This document shows, piece after piece, positions 9,004-18,431 of a DNA stretch of 64,000 nucleotides. Under the pieces are notes generated by a model. It did not search any database and was not told the DNA's origin. It saw nothing but the letters and a program-made list of their open reading frames with translations. This DNA is from Candidatus Eisenbacteria bacterium (GTDB taxonomy: Bacteria; Eisenbacteria; RBG-16-71-46; SZUA-252). A program made the position numbers and the translations under genes. Numbering within the stretch: position 1 is the stretch's first letter; each line of letters starts with the position of its first letter. The DNA is taken from assembly GCA_005893305.1 (NCBI GenBank), contig VBOZ01000025.1, forward strand, positions 1 to 64,000, given 5' to 3'.

Positions 9004-10646
9004 TGGCGGCCCCCGCCCGGCGCGGCGGGCGCGCACCGAAGGGGAAGCCGGAGCGGCCCAGGACGCAGGCCGACTCGGGAGCGCCCGGCGCGTCGTATCG
9101 ATGGACCCGCTGGATCGCCTACACCGCGATCGCGGTCTTCGCGATCTACTGGGGCGTCAAGGCGTTCATCGTACACCGCATCGGAAATTACGGCGTCGAG
9201 ACCGACTTCTACTGGAAGTACGGCTCCGCGGCACGCGATCTCCTCCAGGGTCGGATCAACATCGATAACTACGACTCGAAGGGCTGGGGTTACCCGGCCG
9301 CGGTCGCGCTCGTGTCCCTCTTGGGATTCGATACCTTCCGCGCGGCGCAAGTTCTCGGGCTCCTCTCCGCCGTGGCGGCCGCCGCGCTCCTCTACCGCAT
9401 CCACCGAAGCCTGCTCGGTCCCGGCGTCGCGCTGGCGAGCGTCCTGCTCCTGCTCGGCAATCACAGCTTCCTGATCAATACGTACGAGATCGGGACCGAC
9501 ATGTTCTTCTTCGCGATCGCGCTCGGATCGATGGCGCTCCTCCTGTGTCGCTCGAATCCACGCGGCCGGGAAATTCTCGCGTCAGGGCTGCTCGGCGGCT
9601 GGGCGTTCTCGACCAGGTACAACGGTCTCTTCCTGTGGCCCGGCGCGCTCGCGCTCCTGCTGCTTGTCCGGACGGCGGAGGGACCGGCCGCTATCCGCCT
9701 TCGACGGGCCGGGATCTGGACGGCCGGCTTCTTCGCCGCGGCGCTTCCCTGGTTGGTCGTCAACGCCGTGCACACGGGGAATCCGCTCACCAACTCGAAC
9801 TACATCAACGTGGGGTACGCGGTGTACGGCGAGGGGGACTGGGACAAGTATTTCTATGGCGGCGGCCACAAGATCGGGTCGTTCCTGGACATCGTGCGGC
9901 AGAACCCGGGTCGATTCGCCACGGTAATGGTGAAAAACACCTTCGACCACCTGCAGCGGGATCTGAGCGAGCTGATCGCCCCCGCATGGAGCATCATCGC
10001 GGTCATCGGCGGGGTGCTGCTTCTGATCGAGCGCCCCGGACGGCGCTTCGGAGGGTACGCGCTCCTCTGGGCTCTCTACTTCCTGACCTTGATCCCGGTG
10101 TTCTACGGAGCGCGGTTCTCGCTTCCGCTGCTCGCGTTCTGGCTCCTGCTCGCGGCCTGGCCGTTCGTCTCTCCGGCCCTGGGGAAACGGATCGCGGCCG
10201 TGGAGCGCTCCTTTCCGCTCCGGACGGTCCTGTTCCTTCTGCTCTGGATCCCGACCGTGGCCCAGGCCTACCAGTGGACCGAGGATCCGGGGAACAAGGA
10301 GCGCGTGGGCGTTGGCCCTTACGAGCTCCTCCCGGTCGTCGATTTTCTACGCGAGCAAGGCCCCGGCCAAGCGCTCCTTGCTCGGAAACCACACGCCGCC
10401 TTCATGGCGAAGATGCGATTCGTGCCGATTCCGGAAGTCGGCTCGCCAGCCGAGATTCGCGCGTACGCCTTGAAAGAGCACGTGCGATTTCTCCTGGTTT
10501 CCGGCATCGAGCTCCGGATGCGGGCGCAGGGCATTCGCCCGTTCTGGACGGAGGGACAGGTGCCAGGGTTCGCGAGGGTGTTCGAGAGCCCCAAGGCGCT
10601 CGTCTACGAGGTGCTGCCCGACAAGCCCGGCGCTCAAGCGCCTTGA
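9003..10646 (+). CDS. GT39-like polytopic membrane glycosyltransferase
   Basis: This 547-residue protein has a basic cytoplasmic N-terminus (residues 1-35), a first membrane helix, and then a loop with ETDFYWKYGSAARDLLQG, reminiscent of the Asp-containing first loop of PMT/GT39 enzymes. About ten more hydrophobic segments follow, then a soluble C-terminal region of about 120 residues. This is the architecture of polyprenyl-phosphate-dependent sugar transferases. The sugar and acceptor are unknown. The ATG overlaps the aroF stop (TGATG), which seems to reflect tight packing rather than shared function. Confidence 0.7.
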   Translation: MAAPARRGGRAPKGKPERPRTQADSGAPGASYRWTRWIAYTAIAVFAIYWGVKAFIVHRIGNYGVETDFYWKYGSAARDLLQGRINIDNYDSKGWGYPAAVALVSLLGFDTFRAAQVLGLLSAVAAAALLYRIHRSLLGPGVALASVLLLLGNHSFLINTYEIGTDMFFFAIALGSMALLLCRSNPRGREILASGLLGGWAFSTRYNGLFLWPGALALLLLVRTAEGPAAIRLRRAGIWTAGFFAAALPWLVVNAVHTGNPLTNSNYINVGYAVYGEGDWDKYFYGGGHKIGSFLDIVRQNPGRFATVMVKNTFDHLQRDLSELIAPAWSIIAVIGGVLLLIERPGRRFGGYALLWALYFLTLIPVFYGARFSLPLLAFWLLLAAWPFVSPALGKRIAAVERSFPLRTVLFLLLWIPTVAQAYQWTEDPGNKERVGVGPYELLPVVDFLREQGPGQALLARKPHAAFMAKMRFVPIPEVGSPAEIRAYALKEHVRFLLVSGIELRMRAQGIRPFWTEGQVPGFARVFESPKALVYEVLPDKPGAQAP

Positions 10647-10670
10647 CAGGGAGCGGCGGTCGGCTACACT
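10643..10670 (+). promoter_or_regulatory. Predicted sigma70-type promoter of tRNA-Val, probably also thrS
   Basis: TTGACA (10643-10648) is a perfect -35 box and TACACT (10665-10670) a good -10 box, with a 16-base spacer. The -35 box overlaps the stop of the upstream membrane-protein gene. The predicted start site is about 30 bases before tRNA-Val. Confidence 0.65.
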
Positions 10671-10706
10671 CGGCGGGCGTTTCGTTGCGCCAACAACAGT
10701 ATTGAC

Positions 10707-10783
10707 GGGCGATTAGCTCAGCTGGTTAGAGTGCCTGCTTGACATGCAGGAGGTCAGAGGTTCAAGTCCTCTATCGCCCACCA
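10707..10783 (+). tRNA. tRNA-Val (anticodon GAC)
   Basis: The cloverleaf is complete. The acceptor stem GGGCGAT pairs with ATCGCCC. The D arm is GCTC/GAGT. The anticodon stem CCTGC/GCAGG holds loop TTGACAT with anticodon GAC. The T stem AGAGG/CCTCT holds loop TTCAAGT, and CCA is encoded. It ends 31 bases before thrS and is probably transcribed with it. Confidence 0.95.
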
Positions 10784-10814
10784 CCTCCACAATTCGTATC
10801 GGGAATCCCAACCG

Positions 10815-12727
10815 TTGATTCAGATCGAAGTCGATAGCCGCAGCCTTCAGGCGGAGCCCGGCACCACGCTGGGGGCGCTGTTCCACGAGCAATACCAGGA
10901 GGCGTTTCGCCTCGGCGTCGTGGCCAAGCTGAACGGACGCCTGGTCGACTTCCACACCCCCATTCGCGAATCGGGGCGCTTGGAGCTCGTTCCCGTGGAG
11001 AGCGCGGAAGGTCTCTCCGTGCTCCGCCACTCGACCGCGCACCTCATGGCCTCGGCCGTGGTGAAGCTCTTCCCGGAGGCGAACCTCGCGATCGGGCCCG
11101 CCATCGAGGAGGGCTTCTACTACGACTTCCAGGTGGACCGCCCCTTCCAGCCCGACGACCTCGCTCGGATCGAGGAGTCGATGCACGCGATCGCCGACGA
11201 GAACCACCAATTCCAGCGCGGGGAGCTGACGCGGGAGGAAGCGCTCAGCCGGTTTCGGGAGGAGCCGTTCAAGGTCGAGCTCATCGAAGGTATCGCGGAT
11301 TCCAAGCTGAGCACCTACACGCACTCCTTCTTCACGGACCTTTGCCGGGGGCCGCACGTCCCTCGCACCAAGATGCTCCGGCACTTCAAGCTCTTGAGCG
11401 TCGCCGGCGCGTACTGGAGGGGCGACTCGAACCGGCCCATGCTCCAGCGGATCTACGGGACCGCGTTCCCGACCAAGGACCGGCTGAAGGAGCACCTCGA
11501 GCGGCTGGAGCAGGCGAAGCTCCGCGACCATCGGAAAATCGGCGCCACCCTGGACCTCTACAGCGTCCAGGAGGACGCCCCGGCGGCGGGCTGATCTTCT
11601 GGCACCCGCACGGCGCCGCCATGAGGCGCGTGATCGAGGACTTCTGGAAAACGGAGCACCTGAAGCGCGGCTACTCGATCGTCAACACGCCGCATATCGC
11701 CCAGGTCGACCTCTGGCAGCAATCGGGGCACACTGACTTCTACCGCGAGAACATGTACTTCCTGGAGGTCGACAAGAAGGAGTACGTGCTCAAGCCGATG
11801 AACTGCCCGTTCCACGTCCTCATCTACAAGCGGAAGAAACACTCGTACCGCGAGCTGCCGATCCGGATCGCGGAGCTGGGCACGGTCTACCGGTTCGAGA
11901 AGTCCGGCGTGCTTCACGGGCTCGCGCGCGTCCGGGGGTTCACGCAGGATGACGCGCATCTCTTCTGCACGCCCGATCAGGTCGAGCGCGAGCTCCAAGG
12001 GGTCCTCGACTTCGCCCGCTTCATGCTCGATACGTTCGGATTTCACGACTACCAGGTCGATCTGAGCGTTCGCGATCCGGAGCGGAAGAAGGATTACTTA
12101 GGCTCGGACGAGGAGTGGGACCTGGCCGAGGGCGCGATCGAGCGCGTCGTGAAGGGGGCCGGCCTTCAGTACCACCGCGCGGTGGGGGAGGCGGTCTTCT
12201 ACGGCCCGAAGATCGACATCAAGCTGACCGACGCGCTCGGCCGTCCGTGGCAGTGCTCGACGATCCAGTTCGACTTCAATTTCCCCAGGCGCTTCGACAT
12301 CCAGTTCGTCGGGCCCGACGGCCACGACCACCCCGTCTACATGATCCATCGGGCGCTTCTCGGCTCCATGGAACGGTTCTTCGCGACCTTGATCGAGCAC
12401 TATGCCGGCGATTTCCCGGTCTGGATCGCCCCCGTGCAGGTCCAGCTGATCACGATCGCCGACGCCCAGATCCCGTACGCCGAGGAGATCCGCACGCTGC
12501 TGCTCGAGCGCGGAGTCCGGGTCGAGGCCGACATCCGGGAGGAGAAGATGGGGTCCAAGATCCGGGACGCCGAGCTCCTCAAGATCCCCTACATGCTCGT
12601 GCTCGGGAAGCAGGAGGTCGAGAGCCGCGCGGTCTCGGTCCGGAGCCGGAAGAAGGGCAACGAGGGAAGCGTCCCGCTGGGCGCGTTCGTGGAAAAACTC
12701 GTTGCCGAAATCGCCGCGAGAACGTAG
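10815..12727 (+). CDS. thrS: Threonyl-tRNA synthetase, interrupted by a one-base frameshift
   Basis: The first part (10815-11594, TTG start) encodes the TGS domain (about 1-62) and the editing domain with HSTAHLMASAV and TDLCRGPHVPRT. It ends in the wrong frame at EDAP. The catalytic domain resumes in the next frame from about 11580 (GGGLIFWHPHGAAMRR, LKPMNCPFH, LGTVYRFEKSGVLHGLARVRGF, VYMIHRALLGSMER). The anticodon-binding domain follows and ends at 12727. One missing base in the run GCCCC at about 11577-11581 explains the break; the usual sequence here reads EDAPGGGLIFWHP. Both halves are otherwise intact and full length (about 637 residues). Because the enzyme is essential, a consensus error is more likely than a real loss. 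Read literally, the downstream fragment could start at ATG 11622. Confidence 0.9.
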
Positions 12728-12938
12728 ACTTCGGGCTCGTTGAGTTCCAAGCAGGAGCCGCCGGCTTCTCACCCCGAGGCGCAATGCTACCGGGGTTCGT
12801 AAGGCGATGCGCCATCGCGAAAGCCCTGGCCGCACGCAGACGGGTAAGGCGCTAACGCGCCCCCACGCCGTCCCTCGCCCGAGCCGCGCGCCCCCTGCCA
12901 TAGGATCTTCAAGCCCCGACTAGAGGAGGGAGAAGACT
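12728..12938 (+). promoter_or_regulatory. infC leader region with two hairpins
   Basis: This 211-base stretch has no gene. It can form ACCCCG/CGGGGT (12771-12776 with 12791-12796) and a perfect GCGATG/CATCGC hairpin (12804-12818). Leaders of infC-rpmI-rplT operons are often bound by ribosomal protein L20 in other bacteria. Whether this leader works that way is inference. A strong GAGGAGGGAG ribosome-binding site closes the region. Confidence 0.35.
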
Positions 12939-13634
12939 ATCGCCACAACCAAGGAAGTCCGGGTCAATGATCGCATCCGGATTCCGTCGGTCCGCGTCAT
13001 CGGGCCGGACGGCGAGCAGGTAGGAATCTTGGGCATCCGCGAAGCGCTCGCCTACGCCCAGGAGCGCCAGCTGGACCTCGTCGAGGTTTCGCCCACCGCC
13101 AAGCCTCCGGTTTGCCGCGTGATGGACTTCGGAAAGTTCAAGTACGAGCAGAACAAGAAGCAGCAGAAGGCGAAGCGAAAGCAGCACGTCACGCACCTGA
13201 AGGAAGTGAAGCTCCGCCCGAAGATCGAAGAGCACGATTACCGGTTCAAGGTCGAGCACGGGCGCCGGTTCCTGGAATTGCACGACAAGGTGAAGTTCAC
13301 GGTGACATTCCGAGGCCGCGAGCTCGCCCACCCACAAGCCGGCCATCGACTCTTGGAGAAGGTGATCAAGGATCTCGAGGGCGTGGGGCACGTGGAAATC
13401 CCCGCCCGTATGGAAGGACGGAGCCTTGTTCTCCTTATGGTGCCTCGTCCGTTGGCCGGACGAGCGCCGGAGAAGAAACCGGCCGGCGTCGCCGGCTCCA
13501 CGAAGCAGTCATCCGCCACCGGCTCGACGAAGCAGCCATCGTCGGGCGGCTCGGTGAAGCAACCATCGGCCGCCGGCCTGGCGAAGCAGAACGCCGCCGC
13601 GGGTGCGCCGAAACAGCCGTCGACGAAACCCTAG
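12939..13634 (+). CDS. infC: Translation initiation factor IF-3, ATC start codon, repetitive C-terminal tail
   Basis: IF-3 binds the 30S subunit and enforces start-codon choice. The conserved N-terminus ([19 protein letters not shown]) lies upstream of any ATG. It follows an ATC at 12939, placed 6 bases after a strong GAGGAGGGAG site. An AUU or AUC start is a known hallmark of infC, used for self-regulation because IF-3 rejects such starts. Motifs in order are [35 protein letters not shown], the linker rich in Lys, and the C-terminal domain ([26 protein letters not shown]). The last 45 residues are a Ser/Lys/Gln/Pro repeat not usual in the family. The total is 231 residues against a usual 170-200. 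Confidence 0.95.
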   Translation: MATTKEVRVNDRIRIPSVRVIGPDGEQVGILGIREALAYAQERQLDLVEVSPTAKPPVCRVMDFGKFKYEQNKKQQKAKRKQHVTHLKEVKLRPKIEEHDYRFKVEHGRRFLELHDKVKFTVTFRGRELAHPQAGHRLLEKVIKDLEGVGHVEIPARMEGRSLVLLMVPRPLAGRAPEKKPAGVAGSTKQSSATGSTKQPSSGGSVKQPSAAGLAKQNAAAGAPKQPSTKP

Positions 13635-13644
13635 AGGAGCGAAG

Positions 13645-13845
13645 ATGCCGAAGATGAAGACGAACCGGGCCGCCGCGAAGCGGTTCAAGCGGACCGGCTC
13701 AGGAAAGATCAAGCGCGGGCACGCCTTCGCGCGGCACCACCTGGGACTCAAATCGCGCAAGCGGAAACGGCGCCTGGGCGCTTCGGCCATCGCGGAACCG
13801 ACCGAGCGCAAGCACATTCAAAAGCTCCTACCCTACGGCGGTTGA
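13645..13845 (+). CDS. rpmI: 50S ribosomal protein L35
   Basis: This 66-residue basic protein has the L35 pattern: [21 protein letters not shown], then RHHL and [10 protein letters not shown], ending [10 protein letters not shown]. The ATG at 13645 follows GAGGAG and matches the conserved family N-terminus. An in-frame ATG at 13603 would overlap infC and is rejected. It sits in the classical infC-rpmI-rplT order. Confidence 0.97.
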   Translation: MPKMKTNRAAAKRFKRTGSGKIKRGHAFARHHLGLKSRKRKRRLGASAIAEPTERKHIQKLLPYGG

Positions 13846-13880
13846 AGCGTTAGGCTTCGGCCGGCCACGAGGAACGTACC

Positions 13881-14243
13881 ATGCCACGCACCAAAACAGT
13901 CGTACCGGGGCGCAAGCGCCGCCGCAAGGTAATGATCGCGGTGAAGGGGAACCGCGGGGGTCGCCGCAAGCTCTACCAGACGGCCCGCGAGACCCTCATG
14001 CGGAGCCTGCAGTTCGCTTATCGCGATCGCCGCGCCAAGAAGCGTGAGTTCCGCAAGCTCTGGATCATCCGGATCAACGCGGCCGCTCGGGCCCATGGGC
14101 TCTCCTACAACGCGTTCATCCGGGGCCTCAAGACGGCCCAGGTCGAAATCGACCGAAAGGTTCTTGCCGACCTCGCGGTCCGCGACGCCCAGGCGTTCGC
14201 CCGTCTGGCCGAGGTAGCGAAGCAGGCGCACGCCGCAGCCTAA
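13881..14243 (+). CDS. rplT: 50S ribosomal protein L20
   Basis: This 120-residue protein is typical L20: [46 protein letters not shown]-like (here [18 protein letters not shown]), [17 protein letters not shown]. It binds 23S rRNA early in 50S assembly and in many bacteria also represses its own operon through the mRNA leader. The length is normal, and the gene is third in the infC-rpmI-rplT set. Confidence 0.97.
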   Translation: MPRTKTVVPGRKRRRKVMIAVKGNRGGRRKLYQTARETLMRSLQFAYRDRRAKKREFRKLWIIRINAAARAHGLSYNAFIRGLKTAQVEIDRKVLADLAVRDAQAFARLAEVAKQAHAAA

Positions 14244-14252
14244 GCGAAGACA

Positions 14253-15272
14253 TTGCCCGTGATCGAGCGGATCGACGCCCTCCGAGCCGAGGGTGAGCGT
14301 GCGCTTTCCGGGGCCGCGACCTCCGCGGACCTCGAGGCCGTGCGCGTGCGCTTCCTCGGTCGGAAGAGCGAGCTCACGCAAATTCTCCGCGGGCTGAAGG
14401 ACCTCGAGCCGGACGCCCGCGCGCGAGCCGGGGCTCGGGCCAACGAAGCGCGCGGCCGCCTGGAGGCGCTCCTCGCCGAGGCCGAAGCGCGCGTGCAGGC
14501 GCGCAGCGCCCCCGATGCCTCGCGCGACGTGACCCTGCCTGGCCGCCGTCCGCCCGTAGGCCACCGCCACATCATTCAATCCGTGATCCAGGAGATCGAG
14601 GAGATCTTCCGAGGTCTCGGCTTCTCCGTCGCGGAAGGCCCCGACGTGGAGGACGAGCGTCATAATTTCGGCGCGCTCAATATGCCCAAAGGGCACCCCG
14701 CGCGCGCCGAGACCGACACGTTCTATCTCCGGCCCGACGTCCTCCTTCGAACGCACACCTCCTCGGTTCAGATCCGGGTGATGGAGAAGACGCAGCCGCC
14801 GGTACGGATCATCTGCCCGGGCCGGGCATATCGGAACGAGGCCGTCGACGCGACGCATTTTGTGGAGTTCCACCAGATCGAGGGCCTCTACGTCGACGAG
14901 GGCGTGAGCATGGCCGATCTGAAGGGGACGCTCGACCGGTTCTTCAAGGAGTTCTTCGGGCCGAAGACCGAGATCCGGTTCGCCCCGTCCTTCTATCCGT
15001 TCGTCGAGCCGGGCGCCGTGGTCGACGTCCGCTGCCTCTTCTGCGCGGGGAAGGGCTGCTCCGTTTGCGGGCCGCTCTCGGGCGGCTGGCTCGAAGTGCT
15101 CGGCGCGGGAATGGTGCATCCGAATGTGTTCCGCGCGGTGGGCTACGATCCCAGCCGGTGGACGGGATTCGCGTTCGGGGGCGGCATCGAGCGCCTGGTG
15201 ATGCTCCGGCATGGGGTGCCCGACGTTCGGCTCTTCTACGAGAACGATATCCGCTTCCTGCGCGAGTTCTGA
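14253..15272 (+). CDS. pheS: Phenylalanyl-tRNA synthetase alpha subunit
   Basis: The catalytic subunit of PheRS has 339 residues from TTG 14253; a GTG two codons later is an alternative. The N-terminal coiled coil (residues 1-90) is followed by the class II core: GFSVAEGPDVEDERHNF (motif 1 region), LLRTHTSSVQIRVM, GRAYRNEAVDATHFVEFHQIEG (motif 2), and GFAFGGGIERLVML (motif 3). The segment CLFCAGKGCSVC near residue 260 could hold a zinc ion, as seen in many bacterial PheS. It is adjacent to pheT, as usual. Confidence 0.96.
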   Translation: MPVIERIDALRAEGERALSGAATSADLEAVRVRFLGRKSELTQILRGLKDLEPDARARAGARANEARGRLEALLAEAEARVQARSAPDASRDVTLPGRRPPVGHRHIIQSVIQEIEEIFRGLGFSVAEGPDVEDERHNFGALNMPKGHPARAETDTFYLRPDVLLRTHTSSVQIRVMEKTQPPVRIICPGRAYRNEAVDATHFVEFHQIEGLYVDEGVSMADLKGTLDRFFKEFFGPKTEIRFAPSFYPFVEPGAVVDVRCLFCAGKGCSVCGPLSGGWLEVLGAGMVHPNVFRAVGYDPSRWTGFAFGGGIERLVMLRHGVPDVRLFYENDIRFLREF

Positions 15273-15281
15273 GGTGAGCCG

Positions 15282-17714
15282 GTGAAGATCACATGGAAGT
15301 GGCTCGAGGATTGGGTGGAGCTTCCGGACCGCCCCGAGGATCTCGCCCACCTGCTCGCCATGCGAGGGCTTCCGGTCCAATCGCTGGAGCGAGGGGCCTC
15401 GTTCGATCCTGGCATCGTGGTGGGGAGCGTCGTCGAGGTCGCGCGGCACCCGGACGCGGATCGGCTGAGTCTCTGCACGGTCGACATCGGGTCGGAGCGC
15501 CTTTCGATCGTCTGCGGCGCGCCGAACGTCGCGGCCGGACAGCGCGTCGCGGTCGCCCAGGTCGGGAGCCGCCTCCCGGACGGCACGAAGCTCCGCAAGA
15601 CCAAGATCCGCGGCGTCGAATCGCAGGGGATGATCTGCTCCGAGCGGGAGCTTGGGCTGAGCGACGAGTCGCAGGGGATCTGGGTTCTCCCCGGGAACCC
15701 TCCCGTCGGGGCGCCGCTCGCTTCGGTTACGGGATCGGCGGATCCGGCGATCGACGTGGAGATCACGGCGAACCGGACCGACTGCATGTGCGTCGTGGGC
15801 ATCGCGAGAGAGGTCGCCTCCGCCCGAGGCGCGGGGCTGAAGCCGGCACCCGCGCTTCGCGCGGAGGGCGCCGGGGCGCTCCCCGAGGTGAAGATCGAGA
15901 ACCCGGCCGACTGCCTTCGCTACATGGCCCGCGTGGTGACGGGGCTCAAGGTGGGCCCCTCGCCCGACTGGCTGAGCCGCCGCCTCCAGGCCAGCGGCTT
16001 CCGCAGCATCAACAACGTCGTCGATGCGACCAACTACGTGCTTCGCGAATTTGGTCAGCCCATCCACGCGTTCGACGCGGCGAACGTCGGGGGGAACGCG
16101 ATCCGGGTTCGACGGGCGAAAGCCGGGGAGCGGTTGACCCTCCTGGACGGTCGCGAGGTCGCGCTGACCCCCGCACATCTCGTGATCGCCGATTCGAGGG
16201 TGCCGATGGGTCTGGCTGGCGTGATGGGCGGGCTCCCATCCGGCGTGACCGACGCGACGACTGCCGTCGTTCTGGAGAGCGCCCAGTTCGATCCTGCCCT
16301 CACGCGGGCGACCGCGCGCTCGCTCGGCATCGCGAGCGACGCCGCCGATCGGTTCGCGCAGGGCGTCGATCCCGAAGGGGTCGCGACGGCTCTCGACGCG
16401 ACGGCCCGGATTCTCGCGGACGTCGCAGGCGGCAAGGTCGTCCGCGACCGCGTCGATCTCTGGCCAGGACGCGCCGAGCGCCCCCAAATTGCGCTTTCGC
16501 TCCGGCGCCTCGCCCAGCTCCTCGGAGTTGCGGTTGAAAAGGACAAAGCAACCCAGGCGCTCCGATCCCTCGGGATCGAGGGGGCGGGCCCGTGGAAGAA
16601 ACAGGACGGCGACGAGGTCGCCTCGTTCCGGGTTCCTTCCCATAGGCTCGATATTGAGATCGAGGAAGACCTGATCGAAGAGGTGGGCCGGGTCATCGGC
16701 TACGACGCGATCCCCCGCCGCCTCCGGGCCGTGTCCACGGCGTATCAGCCGGAGGCGGGCGCGGCCCCATTCGACAACCGCCTCGCCGACCTGGCGCGCG
16801 GCTTCGGATTCCACGAAGCCTTGAGCCCGGTTCTCGTGGGGGAGATCCCGCCGGAGGCGCGCCACGGCCTCGAGGACTCGGAGATCTGGGAGATTCAGAA
16901 TCCAAAGAGCAGGGAGCTGAAGCATCTTCGGGTGGGACTTCTTCCCGGGCTGATCGGGGCCGCCGCGCGCAACCTGCACCACGGCATCCGCGAGGTCCGC
17001 TTGGCGGAGGTCGGAAAGGTGTTTCGGGCGAGCCCGCCACCCCTCGGCTCCGAGCGTCACGAGGCGGCCCTCATCCTCGCGGGGAAATCCGACGAGTGGG
17101 ATCATCCCGGCGCGGAGGAGGATCGCTATCTCGAGCTGAAGGGCGCCGTGGAGGCGCTGCTCCGGGCTTTGGGAATTGACTCGTTCCGCACCGACGCCTA
17201 CCATGAACCTTGTTGGAAGGTCGGCACCGGCGCCTCGATTCGAGCGTCGGAACGGCGGTTGGGCCGTCTCGGCGAGGTGGCCCCTTCGCTGGCGTCGGCA
17301 CTGGGCCTGAATCGCCCAGCGTGGGCGGCGGTGTTGGATGTAGCCGCCTTGGCCGCGGTGGTACCCGCGAAGCGGGGGTACCGGCCGGTGGCCCGCTACC
17401 CGGCGTCCAAGCGGGACCTCGCGGTCATCGTCCCGGCCGACACGCATCACGCCGATCTGGAGGACGCGATCCGGGCGGCCGGCGGCGCCCAAATGGAGGA
17501 AGTCCGGCTCTTCGATGTCTTTGAAGGGGGGCCGGTCGGTGCTGGAAAGAAGAGCATGGCCTACGCTTTGGAATTTCGGGCGCCCGATCGGACGCTCTTG
17601 GATCGAGAGGTCGACGGGCTGATGGAAGCCATCGTTCGCGCGCTACAGACAAAATTCGGAGCCACGCTTCGCGGGGGAGCTCCCGCGCGGCGGTCCGGAG
17701 GAGTCCCGTCATGA
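15282..17714 (+). CDS. pheT: Phenylalanyl-tRNA synthetase beta subunit
   Basis: The 810-residue product has the normal domain order: N-terminal KITWKWLEDWV, a tRNA-binding OB domain (about 40-150, HPDADRLSLCTVDIG, VCGAPNV, KIRGVESQGMICSE), the B3/B4 editing domain (SAQFDP, ATARSLGIASDAADRFAQGVDP), the B5 domain (PSHRLDIEIEEDLIEEVGRVIGYDAIP), the catalytic-like module, and the C-terminal ferredoxin-fold anticodon-binding domain (PVARYPASKRDLAVIVP). The GTG start lies 9 bases after pheS. The stop overlaps the next start (ATGA). Confidence 0.96.
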   Translation: MKITWKWLEDWVELPDRPEDLAHLLAMRGLPVQSLERGASFDPGIVVGSVVEVARHPDADRLSLCTVDIGSERLSIVCGAPNVAAGQRVAVAQVGSRLPDGTKLRKTKIRGVESQGMICSERELGLSDESQGIWVLPGNPPVGAPLASVTGSADPAIDVEITANRTDCMCVVGIAREVASARGAGLKPAPALRAEGAGALPEVKIENPADCLRYMARVVTGLKVGPSPDWLSRRLQASGFRSINNVVDATNYVLREFGQPIHAFDAANVGGNAIRVRRAKAGERLTLLDGREVALTPAHLVIADSRVPMGLAGVMGGLPSGVTDATTAVVLESAQFDPALTRATARSLGIASDAADRFAQGVDPEGVATALDATARILADVAGGKVVRDRVDLWPGRAERPQIALSLRRLAQLLGVAVEKDKATQALRSLGIEGAGPWKKQDGDEVASFRVPSHRLDIEIEEDLIEEVGRVIGYDAIPRRLRAVSTAYQPEAGAAPFDNRLADLARGFGFHEALSPVLVGEIPPEARHGLEDSEIWEIQNPKSRELKHLRVGLLPGLIGAAARNLHHGIREVRLAEVGKVFRASPPPLGSERHEAALILAGKSDEWDHPGAEEDRYLELKGAVEALLRALGIDSFRTDAYHEPCWKVGTGASIRASERRLGRLGEVAPSLASALGLNRPAWAAVLDVAALAAVVPAKRGYRPVARYPASKRDLAVIVPADTHHADLEDAIRAAGGAQMEEVRLFDVFEGGPVGAGKKSMAYALEFRAPDRTLLDREVDGLMEAIVRALQTKFGATLRGGAPARRSGGVPS

Positions 17715-17998
17715 CGGTGGACCTGGACAAGCTGGAAGAGAGAATTCAGGCGGCGGTCGGGCTCGTCGCCCGGCTCCGCGAGGAAAAGCGGCGGCTTGAG
17801 GCCGAGAACAAGGAGCTACAGGGGCGACTTCGCTCCATGGTCCCCGCCGCGGCGAAGCACGCGGATGACCTGAGGCCGCGTCTCAAGGCATTGGAAGAGG
17901 AACGGAGCACCCTTCTCGACGAGCGCCGGGCGGTTGCGCGGCGCGTCGAGGAGATGTTAACCAAGCTGGAGCTGCTGCAGAAGGCGGTCCACGCTTGA
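17711..17998 (+). CDS. Small coiled-coil protein, possibly ZapB-like
   Basis: This 95-residue, highly charged protein shows heptad-like spacing of Leu, Ile and Val over almost its whole length (LVARLREEKRRLEAENKELQ and LKALEEERSTLLDERRAVARRVEEML). It overlaps the pheT stop by four bases and precedes zapA. A coiled-coil protein beside zapA suggests a cell-division partner such as ZapB or a related factor. That is inference from position and shape only. Confidence 0.7.
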   Translation: MTVDLDKLEERIQAAVGLVARLREEKRRLEAENKELQGRLRSMVPAAAKHADDLRPRLKALEEERSTLLDERRAVARRVEEMLTKLELLQKAVHA

Positions 17999-18062
17999 GG
18001 AGCCACGGTCGGTCCGGGTATTTCCGGGGCCGTCGCAGCAACGATCGATCAGAGGGATCGCG

Positions 18063-18356
18063 ATGACGACCGAACCCAACACGCAGAGCGTGACGATCTT
18101 CGGCAGCGAGTACAAGATCCGGGGCGCCGATCCGGACTACATCCAGGTGGTCGCCGCCTACGTGGACGGGAAGATGCGCGAGCTGGAGCAGCGCCTCCCC
18201 GCCGGGAGCCAGACGAAGCTCGCGATCCTAGCATCGCTCAACATCGCCGACGAGCTGTTCCGCGAACGAGATGAGCGGACGCGTCGAGACAACGAATTGA
18301 GGGACCGCGCCAAGGAGTGGGGGCGCATTCTGAGCGAGACCCTGAGCGAAAAGTGA
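18063..18356 (+). CDS. zapA: Cell division protein ZapA
   Basis: This 97-residue protein has the ZapA pattern: an N-terminal beta segment (QSVTIFGSEYKIRG), a middle helix (VAAYVDGKMRELEQ), LAILASLNIADELFRERDE, and a C-terminal coiled coil. ZapA cross-links FtsZ filaments at the division ring. The gene sits between the coiled-coil gene and a 6S RNA candidate, an arrangement (zapA followed by ssrS) known from many bacteria. Confidence 0.88.
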   Translation: MTTEPNTQSVTIFGSEYKIRGADPDYIQVVAAYVDGKMRELEQRLPAGSQTKLAILASLNIADELFRERDERTRRDNELRDRAKEWGRILSETLSEK

Positions 18357-18431
18357 ATCGATCGAACGCGACGACCACCCGGTGACCCGGAGGACTATCG
18401 AGTAGCGCAAACCAAACATAGAGTGGAAACG

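Noticed and set aside
13833-17492. 1219-codon minus-strand open frame opposite rplT-pheS-pheT
   Set aside because: It is antisense to clearly conserved genes. In GC-rich DNA with G/C third positions such long shadow frames are expected. It has no domain and an Arg/His-rich composition.
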